From Thiotrichaceae bacterium UBA973 (GTDB lineage Bacteria; Pseudomonadota; Gammaproteobacteria; Eutrophobiales; Eutrophobiaceae): a stretch of DNA of 46,423 nt. Under the pieces are notes generated by a model, which saw nothing but the letters and a program-made list of their open reading frames with translations, searched no databases and was not told the DNA's origin. This document shows positions 34,453-43,697 of this stretch, in pieces. The stretch covers positions 1-46,423 of the forward strand of contig DBBX01000008.1 in assembly GCA_002292815.1 (NCBI GenBank). Direction: 5' to 3'. Made by a program: the position numbers and the translations under genes. How positions within the stretch are numbered: the first letter of the stretch is position 1; each line of letters begins with the position of its first letter.

Positions 34453-35808
34453 ATGGATGATACTAATCAACAAGATCCTGGAATATCTGCTGTCGACTCA
34501 TTACATGAGGCGCTGGAAAAGGACGATATTGAATTTGCGCGCGACATAGTTGCAACGCTTCATCCATCTGAGATCGCAGATGTCATCGAAAGCATGCCAA
34601 GTCGTGATCGCGACAACGCCTGGCTATTAATCGACCCTGAGCTTGAAGGTGATGTGCTATCTCATATGCAAGATGCAGTTCGAGCAGAGTTCCTCGAACA
34701 AATGCACCCGGACAAACTGGCTGATGCAACCAAAAATCTTGATGCCGATGATGTTGCAGACATATTGCAAGATCTCCCAGATGATGTCGCGGATACCGTC
34801 CTACGTTCAATGGATGAACAAAACTTGCAACGCTTGTCTTCCATTCTCACCTACCCTGAAGACACTGCCGGCGGATTAATGAATATAGATGTTGTGTCCG
34901 TACGTGCCGATGTTTCATTAGATGCGGTTGCGCGTTATCTACGCTTATTGGGTGAAATACCCGCTAAGACAGATAATCTTATGGTCGTTGACCGCAACAA
35001 TAATTATCTGGGCGTACTGCCATTAACTGAATTATTAGTTAGAGGCCCAGAGACCACTGTCGGCGCATGGATGGAAGAGGAGGCCTATCTTTCTGCTAAT
35101 ACGCCTAAATCAGAAGTCGCAAAACTTTTCGAACAACGCGATTTGGTCTCTGCTGCTGTAATAGATGATGAGGGTCATTTACTCGGACGTATTACCATCG
35201 ATGACGTCGTCGACGTTATTCAGGAAGCAGCTGAACAAGCCGTAAGAAGCATGGCTGGTTTAGGTGAAGACGATATGTTTTCACCCGTATTCGTCACCAC
35301 TAAACGTCGAGCAATATGGTTGGGCATCAACCTGATTACTGCATTCCTCGCTGCCTGGGTCATCGGTCGCTTTGAAGATACCATTCAAGAACTTGTCGCG
35401 CTCGCCGTGCTTATGCCTGTCGTCGCCGGTATGGGCGGAATCGCTGGCAGTCAAACGCTTACCATTGCAATACGTGGTATTGCACTCGGACAAATTGTTA
35501 AAACCAACATCAAGCCACTACTTTTTAAAGAGCTCACCGTCGGCACTATAAACGGCGTCTTATGGTCATGTGTTGTCGCCACGATAGTTATTCTATGGTT
35601 CGACAACATACTCCTTGGCATCGTCATCGGTGTATCAATGATCATCAACCTCGTCATCGCCGCCCTTGCCGGCGCATCAATACCATTAGTACTAAAACAC
35701 TTTGGTATAGATCCAGCAATAGCCGGCGGAGTGATCTTAACAACTGTAACAGATGTTGTTGGGTTTATGACTTTCTTGGGTCTGGCGACTATTTTTCTTG
35801 TTGCATAA
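34453..35808 (+). CDS. mgtE: magnesium transporter MgtE
   Basis: MgtE is a Mg2+ channel gated by cytosolic Mg2+. The 451-residue protein has the N-terminal superhelical domain (about 20-125, with LHPSEIADVIES and QDLPDDVADTVL repeats), two CBS domains (about 135-255) and five transmembrane helices (about 285-450) with PVVAGMGGIAGSQT. I see no Mg2+ riboswitch in the 87-base upstream gap. Confidence 0.95.
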   Translation: MDDTNQQDPGISAVDSLHEALEKDDIEFARDIVATLHPSEIADVIESMPSRDRDNAWLLIDPELEGDVLSHMQDAVRAEFLEQMHPDKLADATKNLDADDVADILQDLPDDVADTVLRSMDEQNLQRLSSILTYPEDTAGGLMNIDVVSVRADVSLDAVARYLRLLGEIPAKTDNLMVVDRNNNYLGVLPLTELLVRGPETTVGAWMEEEAYLSANTPKSEVAKLFEQRDLVSAAVIDDEGHLLGRITIDDVVDVIQEAAEQAVRSMAGLGEDDMFSPVFVTTKRRAIWLGINLITAFLAAWVIGRFEDTIQELVALAVLMPVVAGMGGIAGSQTLTIAIRGIALGQIVKTNIKPLLFKELTVGTINGVLWSCVVATIVILWFDNILLGIVIGVSMIINLVIAALAGASIPLVLKHFGIDPAIAGGVILTTVTDVVGFMTFLGLATIFLVA

Positions 35809-35817
35809 GGCAACCAT

Positions 35818-35837
35818 TCTTTATTTTAAAATAAAGA
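35818..35837. terminator. 20-bp perfect palindrome between convergent genes, possible bidirectional terminator
   Basis: The arm TCTTTATTTT (35818-35827) is followed directly by its exact complement to 35837. It lies ten bases past the mgtE stop and 29 bases before the opposing gene's stop. Being AT-rich with no loop it would be a weak hairpin, but the position between converging stops suits a terminator. Confidence 0.4.
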
Positions 35838-35865
35838 CTATTTAAAACTACTAAACAAGATCAAC

Positions 35866-36270
35866 TTACCAACTATTTATATCCTTCAAATATTTATTTA
35901 AATACTTTCGTTTAAACTCCTCAAGACTCCATGCCTCATCACTTAAACGATATCGGTATTCATCCTTTATGATATAAACAAAAGCCTGTTCCGTTTCACC
36001 TTCAATATCAACCAAACTTCGTTCATATAAAACATCTTCAAACTGGTCGAGTAATTTTAATGCATGATCACTGACTTCCTTATACAAAATGCCACCTATA
36101 AATTGATTAGGTTTTTTAATAATGCCCGGATATGTTCTGCTCTTGATCTTTAAACATTCATATCCCTTTAATCTTGCGGGGAAAGACGGCAGGACTAGTC
36201 CTGTGGCTAATTTCATTACTTCAGGTATTTGTAAGGTGCCATAGGCAAAGACAGAATGGGAGAAACTCAT
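35866..36270 (-). CDS. gamma-glutamylcyclotransferase-like (AIG2/GGACT) protein
   Basis: The 134-residue protein has the family's opening VFAYGTL, which binds the substrate backbone, and the catalytic Glu in LLDQFEDVLYER. Family members cyclise gamma-glutamyl or gamma-glutamylamine compounds to 5-oxoproline; the substrate here is unknown. It lies 28 bases downstream of thrB on the same strand, so it may be co-transcribed. Confidence 0.85.
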   Translation of the reverse strand: MSFSHSVFAYGTLQIPEVMKLATGLVLPSFPARLKGYECLKIKSRTYPGIIKKPNQFIGGILYKEVSDHALKLLDQFEDVLYERSLVDIEGETEQAFVYIIKDEYRYRLSDEAWSLEEFKRKYLNKYLKDINSW

Positions 36271-36298
36271 AGAGGAAAAGTTTTCGCAGCGCTGACTT

Positions 36299-37249
36299 TT
36301 ATTTCCACATTTCCATCAATTCATCGATATGATTAACACGGTGCTCAATGATCTTTTTAAACACATCCGGGTCTTTAATATGCGTCATCTCGCCATCACG
36401 CGGAAAGTGCTTGTCTTGCAGACGTGATAACCAAAAACGTAATGCGGCAGCACGTAATACAGTCTGCCATGCATCACGTTCCTGTTGTTCTATAGGTCGC
36501 ACGGTCTGGTAGGCTTGCAACAGCGCGGCAGAGTTATGTTTATTACGTTCGGAATCACCATTCATGCACCAGTCATTAATAGTTACCGCCAGATCATAGA
36601 GGGAGCTCCCATTGTAGGCATAATAAAAATCGATCATGCCAGTAAGCTCATCGCCAATAAATAGTGCGTTATCTCGAAACAGATCGGCGTGGATAATCGA
36701 AGCCGGCAACTCGGCCAGCTTGGTTGAATCATGATAGGCAAGCTCTTGTTGTAACAAAGCCTGTTCTTCCTGGTTTAATTTTGGCATTACACGTTCGGCG
36801 GTTTGTTTTCGCCAGTCAATCCCACGCGAAGCGCGTCGCTGAAGTTTAAACTTGCTACTAGCAACATGCATACGGGCCATATGCACACCTATCGCACTGC
36901 ATTGTTTTTCATTAGGAATATCAATACTGGCACCGTTCAATCTTTTCACCAAGGCGGCAGGCTTACCATTTAAAACACGGAGATAATTACCCTCGTTATC
37001 TTTAACTGGGTGAGCAGTGGGAATGTTTGCTTCTGCAAAGAATGCCATTAGTTCAAGAAAATAGGGTAGCTCTTCTAGAGAGAGCTCTTCAAACAGGGTC
37101 AGTACATATTGACCTTTGCTGCTAGTAACAAAGTAATTGGTATTTTCTATGCCGTCGCTGATCCCCGCGAACTGTTGCAATTGTCCCAGCGAATAGTTTT
37201 CAAGGAACTCATCGAGCTCATGCGGCAGAACATTTGTATAAACCGACAT
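36299..37249 (-). CDS. thrB: homoserine kinase, aminoglycoside phosphotransferase-type ThrB
   Basis: This ThrB phosphorylates homoserine on the way to threonine. The 316-residue protein is of the APH-fold type found in Pseudomonas and relatives, not the GHMP type of E. coli. It begins with the family region MSVYTNVLPHELDEFLENY and GIENTNYFV, with catalytic IIHADLFRDNALF and the metal site GMIDFYYA. It lies downstream of the DUF2782 gene and opposite polA, a conserved arrangement in non-enteric Gammaproteobacteria. Confidence 0.94.
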   Translation of the reverse strand: MSVYTNVLPHELDEFLENYSLGQLQQFAGISDGIENTNYFVTSSKGQYVLTLFEELSLEELPYFLELMAFFAEANIPTAHPVKDNEGNYLRVLNGKPAALVKRLNGASIDIPNEKQCSAIGVHMARMHVASSKFKLQRRASRGIDWRKQTAERVMPKLNQEEQALLQQELAYHDSTKLAELPASIIHADLFRDNALFIGDELTGMIDFYYAYNGSSLYDLAVTINDWCMNGDSERNKHNSAALLQAYQTVRPIEQQERDAWQTVLRAAALRFWLSRLQDKHFPRDGEMTHIKDPDVFKKIIEHRVNHIDELMEMWK

Positions 37250-37351
37250 AGTACTTTTTTATGTATCAGGGGTTGTCTGTTTGTTCCCAAAGAGAACTAA
37301 CAAAAATTAGTAGGCTGTTACTTGTTATTACTCAGTTAAACCAGAATCAAA

Positions 37352-37693
37352 TTACCAAGTAAATAAAACCCAGTTAGGAACCGACGGATCTTCTAGCTCA
37401 TATCTGGTAGGTTCCATCTTGCCGTCTCCATCAATATCCTTAATATAGTAGACGGGACCAAAAGAGGGCGTTACTTTAACCATATAAAGCTGGCCGTTAA
37501 TTCGGTATTCCTCGATCACAGAATCCTCTTTACGAATGATGGTCACTTCAGGCTCAATATTTTCACCCGTCTCAAGAGGATCAGGCAACTGCGGCGGTTC
37601 AGGTACTGGCTCAAGGCCACCCGGGTTTGAATTGCCCGCCATCACAACAGTTGACGCCACTAAAAGTATTAACGAGATTAAAAACTTTTTCAT
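37352..37693 (-). CDS. DUF2782 family secreted protein
   Basis: The 113-residue protein has a signal peptide (about 1-19, ending VMA), a Pro-rich linker (about 25-50), and a compact domain with VTIIRKEDSVIEEYRINGQLYMVKV and the ending YYIKDIDGDGKMEPTRYEL. DUF2782 proteins are of unknown function and typically lie between thrB and polA. AAAGG precedes the ATG on the minus strand. Confidence 0.9.
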   Translation of the reverse strand: MKKFLISLILLVASTVVMAGNSNPGGLEPVPEPPQLPDPLETGENIEPEVTIIRKEDSVIEEYRINGQLYMVKVTPSFGPVYYIKDIDGDGKMEPTRYELEDPSVPNWVLFTW

Positions 37694-37873
37694 TCTGCCT
37701 TTCCTTTACAGGTATTGGGTAGCTACTTTACCACCTCAATCTGCTTAGATGAAGCAGATCGATATCCATATTGAGTTTTAGATATTACTGTCCGCAAAAG
37801 TCTGAGATTTTTCCTTGAAACTGTCATAATTTAACCTCTTGAAACCTTACTTATTCTAAATAACTGAAGCCCT

Positions 37874-40612
37874 ATGTCTGAACATACCATGGTCCTAATC
37901 GACGGATCTTATTATTTATTCCGTGCCTACCACGCTATCCGAGATCTGACCAATGCCGAGGGCGAGCCAACCAACGCAATCTATGGCGTCATCAATATGA
38001 TGCAAAAACATTTAACAGAAGGCGGGCCGGATTACTTTGCTATTATTTTCGATGCCAAGGGCAAGACTTTCCGCAACGACCTTTATGCCGACTATAAAGC
38101 AAATCGACCGCCTATGCCGGACGACCTCGTTTGTCAGATTCAACCTTTACATAATCTGATCCGTGCCATGGGCGTCCCATTATTAATGGTCGATGGTGTT
38201 GAAGCCGATGACGTCATCGCCACCTTGTCGAGACAGGCTGCGAACAAGGGCATCAAAACTGTTGTTTCTACCGGCGACAAAGATCTGGCGCAAATGGTTA
38301 ACGACCATATCCATTTGATCAATACCATGAGCGACGTCTACCTTGATCCCGCTGGTGTTAAAGAAAAATTTGGTATTCCACCAGAACAAATTATCGATTA
38401 TCTATCGCTGATGGGCGATACCGCCGATAACGTGCCGGGCGTCCCTAAAGTCGGGCCAAAAACTGCTGTAAAATGGTTAAACCAATATGGTTCTCTAGAT
38501 GCAGTCATTGCTCATGCTAATGACATAAAAGGCAAGGTTGGTGAAAACCTGAGGGAATTCCTGCCGCAATTACCTTTAAGCCGCGAACTGGTAACCTTGA
38601 AGTATGACGTTGAACTAGATTTTACACCGGAAGAGTTAATCATAAGTGCGCCGGATAATATTGCCTTAAAAGAGATGTACCAACGCTGGAATTTTCGAAC
38701 TTGGCTTTCTCAGCTTGACGACGAACAGGAGCCCGTAGAAAACGAACCTGAAACAACTAAATCGACCACCGTCACAGCAGCGGCAAACACAGAAAATAAA
38801 GTTGCGCCTGTATACGAAACAATACTATCAACAGCGCAACTGGATCAGTGGTTAACGCGACTAGAGACGGCTACATTGATCTCTGTCGACACAGAAACAA
38901 CCAGTCTTGATTACATGCAGGCCAAGATCGTGGGCATCTCCTTTGCGGTCACTGAAAATCATGCCGCCTATGTTCCGCTTCAACATGATTATCCCGGTGC
39001 ACCGGAACAATTGTCATTAAGCATCACGCTGGCAAAGCTTAAACCCATTCTTGAAAACGCAGACATAAAGAAGGTAGGCCAAAACCTGAAATATGATCTG
39101 GAAGTCTTTGCTAATTATGACATCACATTACGTGGCATAGAGCACGACACCATGTTGGCATCGTATGTCGTAAACAGCACGGGCAGCCGCCACGACATGG
39201 ATACGCTGGCATTAAATTATTTAAACATTGAGACCACTCATTATGAAGATGTTGCTGGTAAAGGCGCTAAACAGATTCCTTTTAATCAGGTCAGCATCGA
39301 AATAGCGGCACCTTATGCCGCTGAAGACGCCGATATTGTTTTAAAACTACATCGTGTTTTAGCTTCTGAACTAGAACAACACGCCGAACTCAAGCAAGTC
39401 TATAACAACATTGAGATGCCGTTATTAACAGTACTTGCGAGAATTGAGCGTAATGGCGTGGTCATTGATTCAGACATGTTGATGCAGCAGGCTCATGACT
39501 TGACGAGACGTATGCAAGAGATTGAGATCGAGGCACATAATCTTGCTGGAGAAACATTCAATATTAGTTCGCCTAAACAAATACAAACTATCTTGTATGA
39601 CAAGATGGAGATGCCGATATTAGCCAAAACACCAAAGGGACAACCATCGACAGCAGAATCCGTATTACAAGAATTGGCCGAAGACTATAAATTACCCCAA
39701 TTGATCCTGGATTATCGGAGCATGAGTAAACTCTGTTCAACTTATACTGATAAATTACCGCAGATGGTCAACCGTGATACCGGGCGCGTTCACACCTCAT
39801 ACCATCAGGCCGTAGCAGCAACAGGCAGGCTCTCGTCATCCAATCCAAATCTACAAAACATCCCGATTCGAACACCAGAGGGCAGGAAGATTCGGCAAGC
39901 ATTTATCGCTCCAACAGGCTATACCATGGTTGCCGCCGATTATTCTCAAATTGAATTACGCATTATGGCGCACCTGTCTGGCGACAAAGGTTTATTAGAG
40001 GCCTTTGCCAAAGGCCAGGATATACATAAAACAACCGCTGCAGAGGTATTCTCTGTCAGCATCGATAAAGTTGATAATGATCAACGCCGCGCTGCCAAAG
40101 CGATTAACTTCGGCTTGATCTACGGTATGTCGGCATTTGGGCTTGCCAAACAGCTTGGCGTTAGCCGAACTGAGGCGCAACAATATGTCGAACTCTATTT
40201 CAGCCGCTACCCTGGCGTGAAGATTTTTATGGACAACACGCGAGAAAGAGCCAAGAAAGATGGTTTTGTTGAGACTGTTTACCAACGGCGACTATATTTG
40301 CCAGAAATCAACGCGCGTAATGCGGCACGGCGACAATACGCTGAAAGAACGGCTATTAATGCCCCAATGCAAGGTACGGCAGCGGACATTATAAAACTCG
40401 CGATGATTGATATAGATGACTGGCTACAAAAGTCCACTGTAGACGCAAAAATGATCATGCAGGTTCATGATGAACTGGTTTTTGAAGTAGAAAACAAACA
40501 GTTAACTTCTTTTATTGGTGAAATTGATACCCGGATGTCCAAGAATGACCTGCTGAGCGTTCCGCTAGAAGTCGATATTGGTTATGGGAATAATTGGGAT
40601 GAAGCGCACTAA
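37874..40612 (+). CDS. polA: DNA polymerase I
   Basis: PolA fills gaps and removes RNA primers. The 912-residue protein has a 5'-3' exonuclease (about 1-290, with DGSYYLFRAYHA and VSTGDKDLAQMV), a 3'-5' proofreading domain (about 310-510) with intact VDTETTSL, and the polymerase domain with motif A VAADYSQIELRIMAHLSG, the O-helix RRAAKAINFGLIYGMSAFGL and motif C MQVHDELVFEV. All catalytic acids appear present. It is divergent from the DUF2782/thrB unit, sharing the 180-base gap 37694-37873. Confidence 0.97.
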   Translation: MSEHTMVLIDGSYYLFRAYHAIRDLTNAEGEPTNAIYGVINMMQKHLTEGGPDYFAIIFDAKGKTFRNDLYADYKANRPPMPDDLVCQIQPLHNLIRAMGVPLLMVDGVEADDVIATLSRQAANKGIKTVVSTGDKDLAQMVNDHIHLINTMSDVYLDPAGVKEKFGIPPEQIIDYLSLMGDTADNVPGVPKVGPKTAVKWLNQYGSLDAVIAHANDIKGKVGENLREFLPQLPLSRELVTLKYDVELDFTPEELIISAPDNIALKEMYQRWNFRTWLSQLDDEQEPVENEPETTKSTTVTAAANTENKVAPVYETILSTAQLDQWLTRLETATLISVDTETTSLDYMQAKIVGISFAVTENHAAYVPLQHDYPGAPEQLSLSITLAKLKPILENADIKKVGQNLKYDLEVFANYDITLRGIEHDTMLASYVVNSTGSRHDMDTLALNYLNIETTHYEDVAGKGAKQIPFNQVSIEIAAPYAAEDADIVLKLHRVLASELEQHAELKQVYNNIEMPLLTVLARIERNGVVIDSDMLMQQAHDLTRRMQEIEIEAHNLAGETFNISSPKQIQTILYDKMEMPILAKTPKGQPSTAESVLQELAEDYKLPQLILDYRSMSKLCSTYTDKLPQMVNRDTGRVHTSYHQAVAATGRLSSSNPNLQNIPIRTPEGRKIRQAFIAPTGYTMVAADYSQIELRIMAHLSGDKGLLEAFAKGQDIHKTTAAEVFSVSIDKVDNDQRRAAKAINFGLIYGMSAFGLAKQLGVSRTEAQQYVELYFSRYPGVKIFMDNTRERAKKDGFVETVYQRRLYLPEINARNAARRQYAERTAINAPMQGTAADIIKLAMIDIDDWLQKSTVDAKMIMQVHDELVFEVENKQLTSFIGEIDTRMSKNDLLSVPLEVDIGYGNNWDEAH

Positions 40613-40746
40613 AAGCCTAATCAGACGCTTTATTTCGAAGCAGCGATCTCCTTATAATTGATATTATGACATTCGTGCTTATATGCTAATATATTTGTAA
40701 GAATTAATTATTTTGAATAATCACTTTAAATAAACGTATCATTTAC

Positions 40747-40759
40747 AACTCGTCGAGTT
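40747..40759. repeat. 6-bp inverted repeat upstream of hisA
   Basis: AACTCG (40747-40752) and CGAGTT (40754-40759) flank one base, ending 18 bases before the hisA ATG. It could be an operator or chance. The rest of the 165-base polA-hisA gap is AT-rich, with no gene. Confidence 0.25.
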
Positions 40760-40777
40760 TCATCGAAGCAATTTATT

Positions 40778-41527
40778 ATGTTAATTATCCCCGCCATAGA
40801 CATTAAAAACGGAAAATGTGTTCGTCTCAGCCAAGGCCAGATGGACCAGGAAACTATATATTCTGATGACCCAGTAGCAATGGCCAATAAATGGATCGAG
40901 GCCGGGGCAAGACGCTTGCATATCGTTGACCTAGATGGTGCCGTTCATGGTGTGCCAAGCAATGCTGACGTTATTCACGATATGGTTGAGGCGCATCCTG
41001 ATATCCCTATTCAGGTGGGTGGCGGTATTCGCGATGAAGACACCATTCAAACCTATCTGGATGTGGGCGTCTCTTATGTCATTATCGGCACGCGCGCCGT
41101 AACGACGCCGCATTTTGTATCCGATGTTTGTCTTGAGTTTCCCGGCCACATTATTGTCGGACTTGATGCAAAGAATGGAAAATTAGCAACTAATGGTTGG
41201 TCAAAATTATCTCATCATGATGCTAATGATATGGCGCAACGATTCGAAAATGACGGCGTTGCTGCAATTATATTTACCGATATCGGTCGTGACGGCATGT
41301 TAAACAACGTTAATATTGAAGCAACTGTCGACCTTTGTAGCAATATCACCATACCGGTTATTGCTTCTGGTGGTGTCACCAATCTGGATGATGTGCATAC
41401 TCTTTGTGAAGTCAGCGATGAAGGCATCTTCGGCGTCATTACTGGTCGTGCCATCTATGAAGGCACGCTTGATTTAGCAGAAGCACAACAATTAGCAGAC
41501 AAACTCTGCGTCGATAAACCAAGTTAA
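40778..41527 (+). CDS. hisA: ProFAR isomerase HisA
   Basis: HisA catalyses the Amadori rearrangement of ProFAR in histidine synthesis. The 249-residue TIM barrel begins MLIIPAIDIKNGKCVRLSQG with the catalytic Asp, and the second Asp is in IFTDIGRDGML. Its TAA shares a base with the hisF ATG (TAATG). The usual upstream genes hisG, D, C, B and H are absent; polA is there instead. Confidence 0.96.
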   Translation: MLIIPAIDIKNGKCVRLSQGQMDQETIYSDDPVAMANKWIEAGARRLHIVDLDGAVHGVPSNADVIHDMVEAHPDIPIQVGGGIRDEDTIQTYLDVGVSYVIIGTRAVTTPHFVSDVCLEFPGHIIVGLDAKNGKLATNGWSKLSHHDANDMAQRFENDGVAAIIFTDIGRDGMLNNVNIEATVDLCSNITIPVIASGGVTNLDDVHTLCEVSDEGIFGVITGRAIYEGTLDLAEAQQLADKLCVDKPS

Positions 41528-42300
41528 TGGGGCTCGCAAAACGCATCATACCTTGCCTTGATGTTGACAAAGGCCGGGTAGTTAAAGGCGTTCAATTTGT
41601 TGATATCCGCGATGCGGGCGATCCTATCGAAGTTGCCAAGCGCTATGACCTTCAGGGCGCTGATGAAATCACCTTTCTTGATATTACCGCTAGCAGCGAT
41701 GATCGCGACACCATGGTGCATGTTGTTGAAGAGGTTGCGAGTCAGGTCTTTATCCCACTAACCGTTGGCGGTGGAATTCGCACCGTTGACGATATCAAAC
41801 GCATGCTTATCGCAGGGGCTGACAAAGTCAGCATAAATACAGCGGCGGTACATGACGCTGAGTTTGTAAGACGGGCAGCAAAACAATTCGGGTCACAGTG
41901 TATCGTTGTCGCAATAGACGCCAAACGCGTTAACACAAGCTCTGGTGACAGTAGTTGGGAAGTGTTCACTCACGGTGGACGCAAGACAACTGGGCTAGAT
42001 GTCGTAGACTGGGCCATAAAAATGGCGGAATATGGCGCCGGGGAGATCTTGTTAACTAGCATGGATCGAGATGGCACCAGAGATGGTTTTGATATAGAGC
42101 TCACCAAGGCAGTCAGCGATGCTGTCAATATTCCTGTAATCGCCTCTGGTGGAGTAGGCAGTCTGGAACATCTGGCCGATGGCGTACTCTATGGAAAGGC
42201 GAATGCTGTGCTCGCTGCCAGTATCTTTCATTTTGGCGAGCATACTGTTGCAGAAGCCAAAGAATGCATGTCCAAGAGAAATATTGAGGTTCGTCAGTAA
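41527..42300 (+). CDS. hisF: imidazole glycerol phosphate synthase cyclase subunit HisF
   Basis: HisF, with the glutaminase HisH, forms imidazole glycerol phosphate and AICAR. The 257-residue TIM barrel begins MGLAKRIIPCLDVDKGRVVKGVQF with the catalytic Asp11-equivalent, and the second Asp is in LLTSMDRDGT. Its start overlaps the hisA stop by one base. hisH is not in the window. Confidence 0.97.
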   Translation: MGLAKRIIPCLDVDKGRVVKGVQFVDIRDAGDPIEVAKRYDLQGADEITFLDITASSDDRDTMVHVVEEVASQVFIPLTVGGGIRTVDDIKRMLIAGADKVSINTAAVHDAEFVRRAAKQFGSQCIVVAIDAKRVNTSSGDSSWEVFTHGGRKTTGLDVVDWAIKMAEYGAGEILLTSMDRDGTRDGFDIELTKAVSDAVNIPVIASGGVGSLEHLADGVLYGKANAVLAASIFHFGEHTVAEAKECMSKRNIEVRQ

Positions 42301-42315
42301 CACACGGTATCAAAC

Positions 42316-42699
42316 ATGAATTTATGGCTAGACAAGATTAAATGGAATGCTGATGGCCTGGTCCCGGTAGTCGTACAGGAGACCGAGTCACATCAGGTGC
42401 TTATGCACGCTTGGATGAGCCGAGAGTCACTATCTCAAACGGTTGAGACAGGCAAGGCTGTCTACTGGTCTCGATCTCGTCAATCGCTTTGGACGAAAGG
42501 AGAATCATCTGGCCATTATCAAAAAATTGAATCAATACAACTCGATTGTGATTACGACACATTATTGCTTACCGTCAAACAAGAGGGCGGCATCGCCTGT
42601 CATACCGGCAGACACCATTGCTTTTTTATGACATTGGTTGATAAAGAGTGGCAAACGAGCGAAGACATATTAAAAAACCCGCAAGATATTTATAAATAG
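42316..42699 (+). CDS. hisI: phosphoribosyl-AMP cyclohydrolase HisI
   Basis: HisI opens the adenine ring of PR-AMP. The 127-residue protein has the metal-binding LDCDYDTLLLTVKQEGGIACHTGRHHCFF, and its conserved AWMSRESL segment. It is a separate gene rather than the HisIE fusion of enterics. Confidence 0.95.
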   Translation: MNLWLDKIKWNADGLVPVVVQETESHQVLMHAWMSRESLSQTVETGKAVYWSRSRQSLWTKGESSGHYQKIESIQLDCDYDTLLLTVKQEGGIACHTGRHHCFFMTLVDKEWQTSEDILKNPQDIYK

Positions 42700-42709
42700 C
42701 AGGCCAACA

Positions 42710-43030
42710 ATGAAACAAGACATTCTTAATTCACTCTCAGAAATATTGGATCAACGTAAACAGGCCAATCCTGACGAGTCATACACCGCCAAGCTGTTTA
42801 ATGATGGCGTAGACAGCATTTTAAAAAAGGTTGGCGAAGAGGCAACTGAGACTGTAATTGCGTCTAAGTCTGGCGATAATGCTGCCATAATTCATGAAGT
42901 CGCAGACTTATGGTTTCACACACTTGTCCTGTTGAAGCATCATGGCCTTGATCATACCGATGTTTTAGCTGAACTCGAATCTCGTTTTGGCTTGTCCGGT
43001 TTAGAAGAAAAAGCCAACCGTAAGGGTTAA
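42710..43030 (+). CDS. hisE: phosphoribosyl-ATP pyrophosphatase HisE
   Basis: HisE hydrolyses PR-ATP to PR-AMP, the step before HisI. The 106-residue all-helical protein has the MazG-like motif KKVGEEATETVIASKSGD and a second acidic helix with HEVADLWFH. It ends the his cluster; tatA follows 92 bases later. Confidence 0.95.
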   Translation: MKQDILNSLSEILDQRKQANPDESYTAKLFNDGVDSILKKVGEEATETVIASKSGDNAAIIHEVADLWFHTLVLLKHHGLDHTDVLAELESRFGLSGLEEKANRKG

Positions 43031-43042
43031 TTTCTCTCTAAG

Positions 43043-43078
43043 CCCTGAATCAAACTTGCTTGTCAGTTTGAATTCGGG
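43043..43078. terminator. imperfect 14-bp hairpin between hisE and tatA
   Basis: Positions 43043-43056 pair with 43065-43078 around an eight-base loop, with two mismatches and one G-T pair; the inner CAAACT/AGTTTG and outer CCC/GGG are perfect. There is no T-run, so it may slow or process the transcript rather than end it. Confidence 0.4.
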
Positions 43079-43080
43079 TC

Positions 43081-43108
43081 AACTATCATTTAAGAACTAT
43101 CATTTGTT
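43081..43108 (+). repeat. 14-base direct tandem repeat upstream of tatA
   Basis: AACTATCATTT occurs at 43081-43091 and again at 43095-43105, a 14-base period. It lies just before the tatA ribosome site (GGAG at 43110-43113). It may be a binding site for a regulator or a simple duplication. Confidence 0.4.
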
Positions 43109-43122
43109 TGGAGAAAATAAGC

Positions 43123-43359
43123 ATGGGCTTTGGTATACCCGAATTACTAATACTTCTATTAATCGTTGCGCTTTTATTTGGTACTAAAAAACTACGTAAT
43201 ATGGGTGGCGACTTGGGTAGTGCGCTGAAGAGCTTTCGAAGCGCTGTAAAGGAGCCTGAAGATAAAGAGCAGATCGTAGAGTCGGCGGAAAAACCCTCGC
43301 AAGGACAAGTCATAGAAGGCGAAGTTGAGTCACAAAATGATGACGCCGCTAAGCCCTGA
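43123..43359 (+). CDS. tatA: twin-arginine translocase subunit TatA
   Basis: TatA polymerises to form the passage for folded Tat substrates. I start it at ATG 43123 (78 residues), with GGAGAA nine bases upstream; a TTG at 43108 is less likely. It has the family's short N-terminal helix (ELLILLLIVALLFGTKKL) with the FGTKKLR hinge, an amphipathic helix to about 45, and an acidic tail. Confidence 0.95.
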   Translation: MGFGIPELLILLLIVALLFGTKKLRNMGGDLGSALKSFRSAVKEPEDKEQIVESAEKPSQGQVIEGEVESQNDDAAKP

Positions 43360-43391
43360 TTACTGATTTACCCCATTCTGATAATTTCGGC

Positions 43392-43679
43392 ATGTTCGAT
43401 ATCGGCTTTTGGGAACTGACAATTATTGCAATTATTGCATTAATCGTCATAGGCCCGGAACGCTTACCAAAATTCGCTCATGATGCCGGACGCTTTGTCA
43501 GTAAAATTCGCAAGTTTATTCACACTGCTAAAAATGAACTCGAGAAAGAACTTGAGTTTGAGCAGGTAGACGACCTTCAGAAAGACATTAATCGTATCGA
43601 CGATCTAATGAAGCAGGCGCCGGATCGCATTATTCTGGGGCAGCCTGATGAAGATAAAGACAATGAAACAGATAAATAA
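43392..43679 (+). CDS. tatB: twin-arginine translocase subunit TatB
   Basis: TatB forms the receptor with TatC for twin-arginine signal peptides. The 95-residue protein begins MFDIGFWELTIIAIIALIVIGPERLPKFA, with the Glu and GPERLP of TatB, followed by an amphipathic helix and an acidic coil. It is shorter than E. coli TatB (171), with a short tail. Confidence 0.94.
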   Translation: MFDIGFWELTIIAIIALIVIGPERLPKFAHDAGRFVSKIRKFIHTAKNELEKELEFEQVDDLQKDINRIDDLMKQAPDRIILGQPDEDKDNETDK

Positions 43680-43697
43680 ACGCTTCGTTTTTTTATT

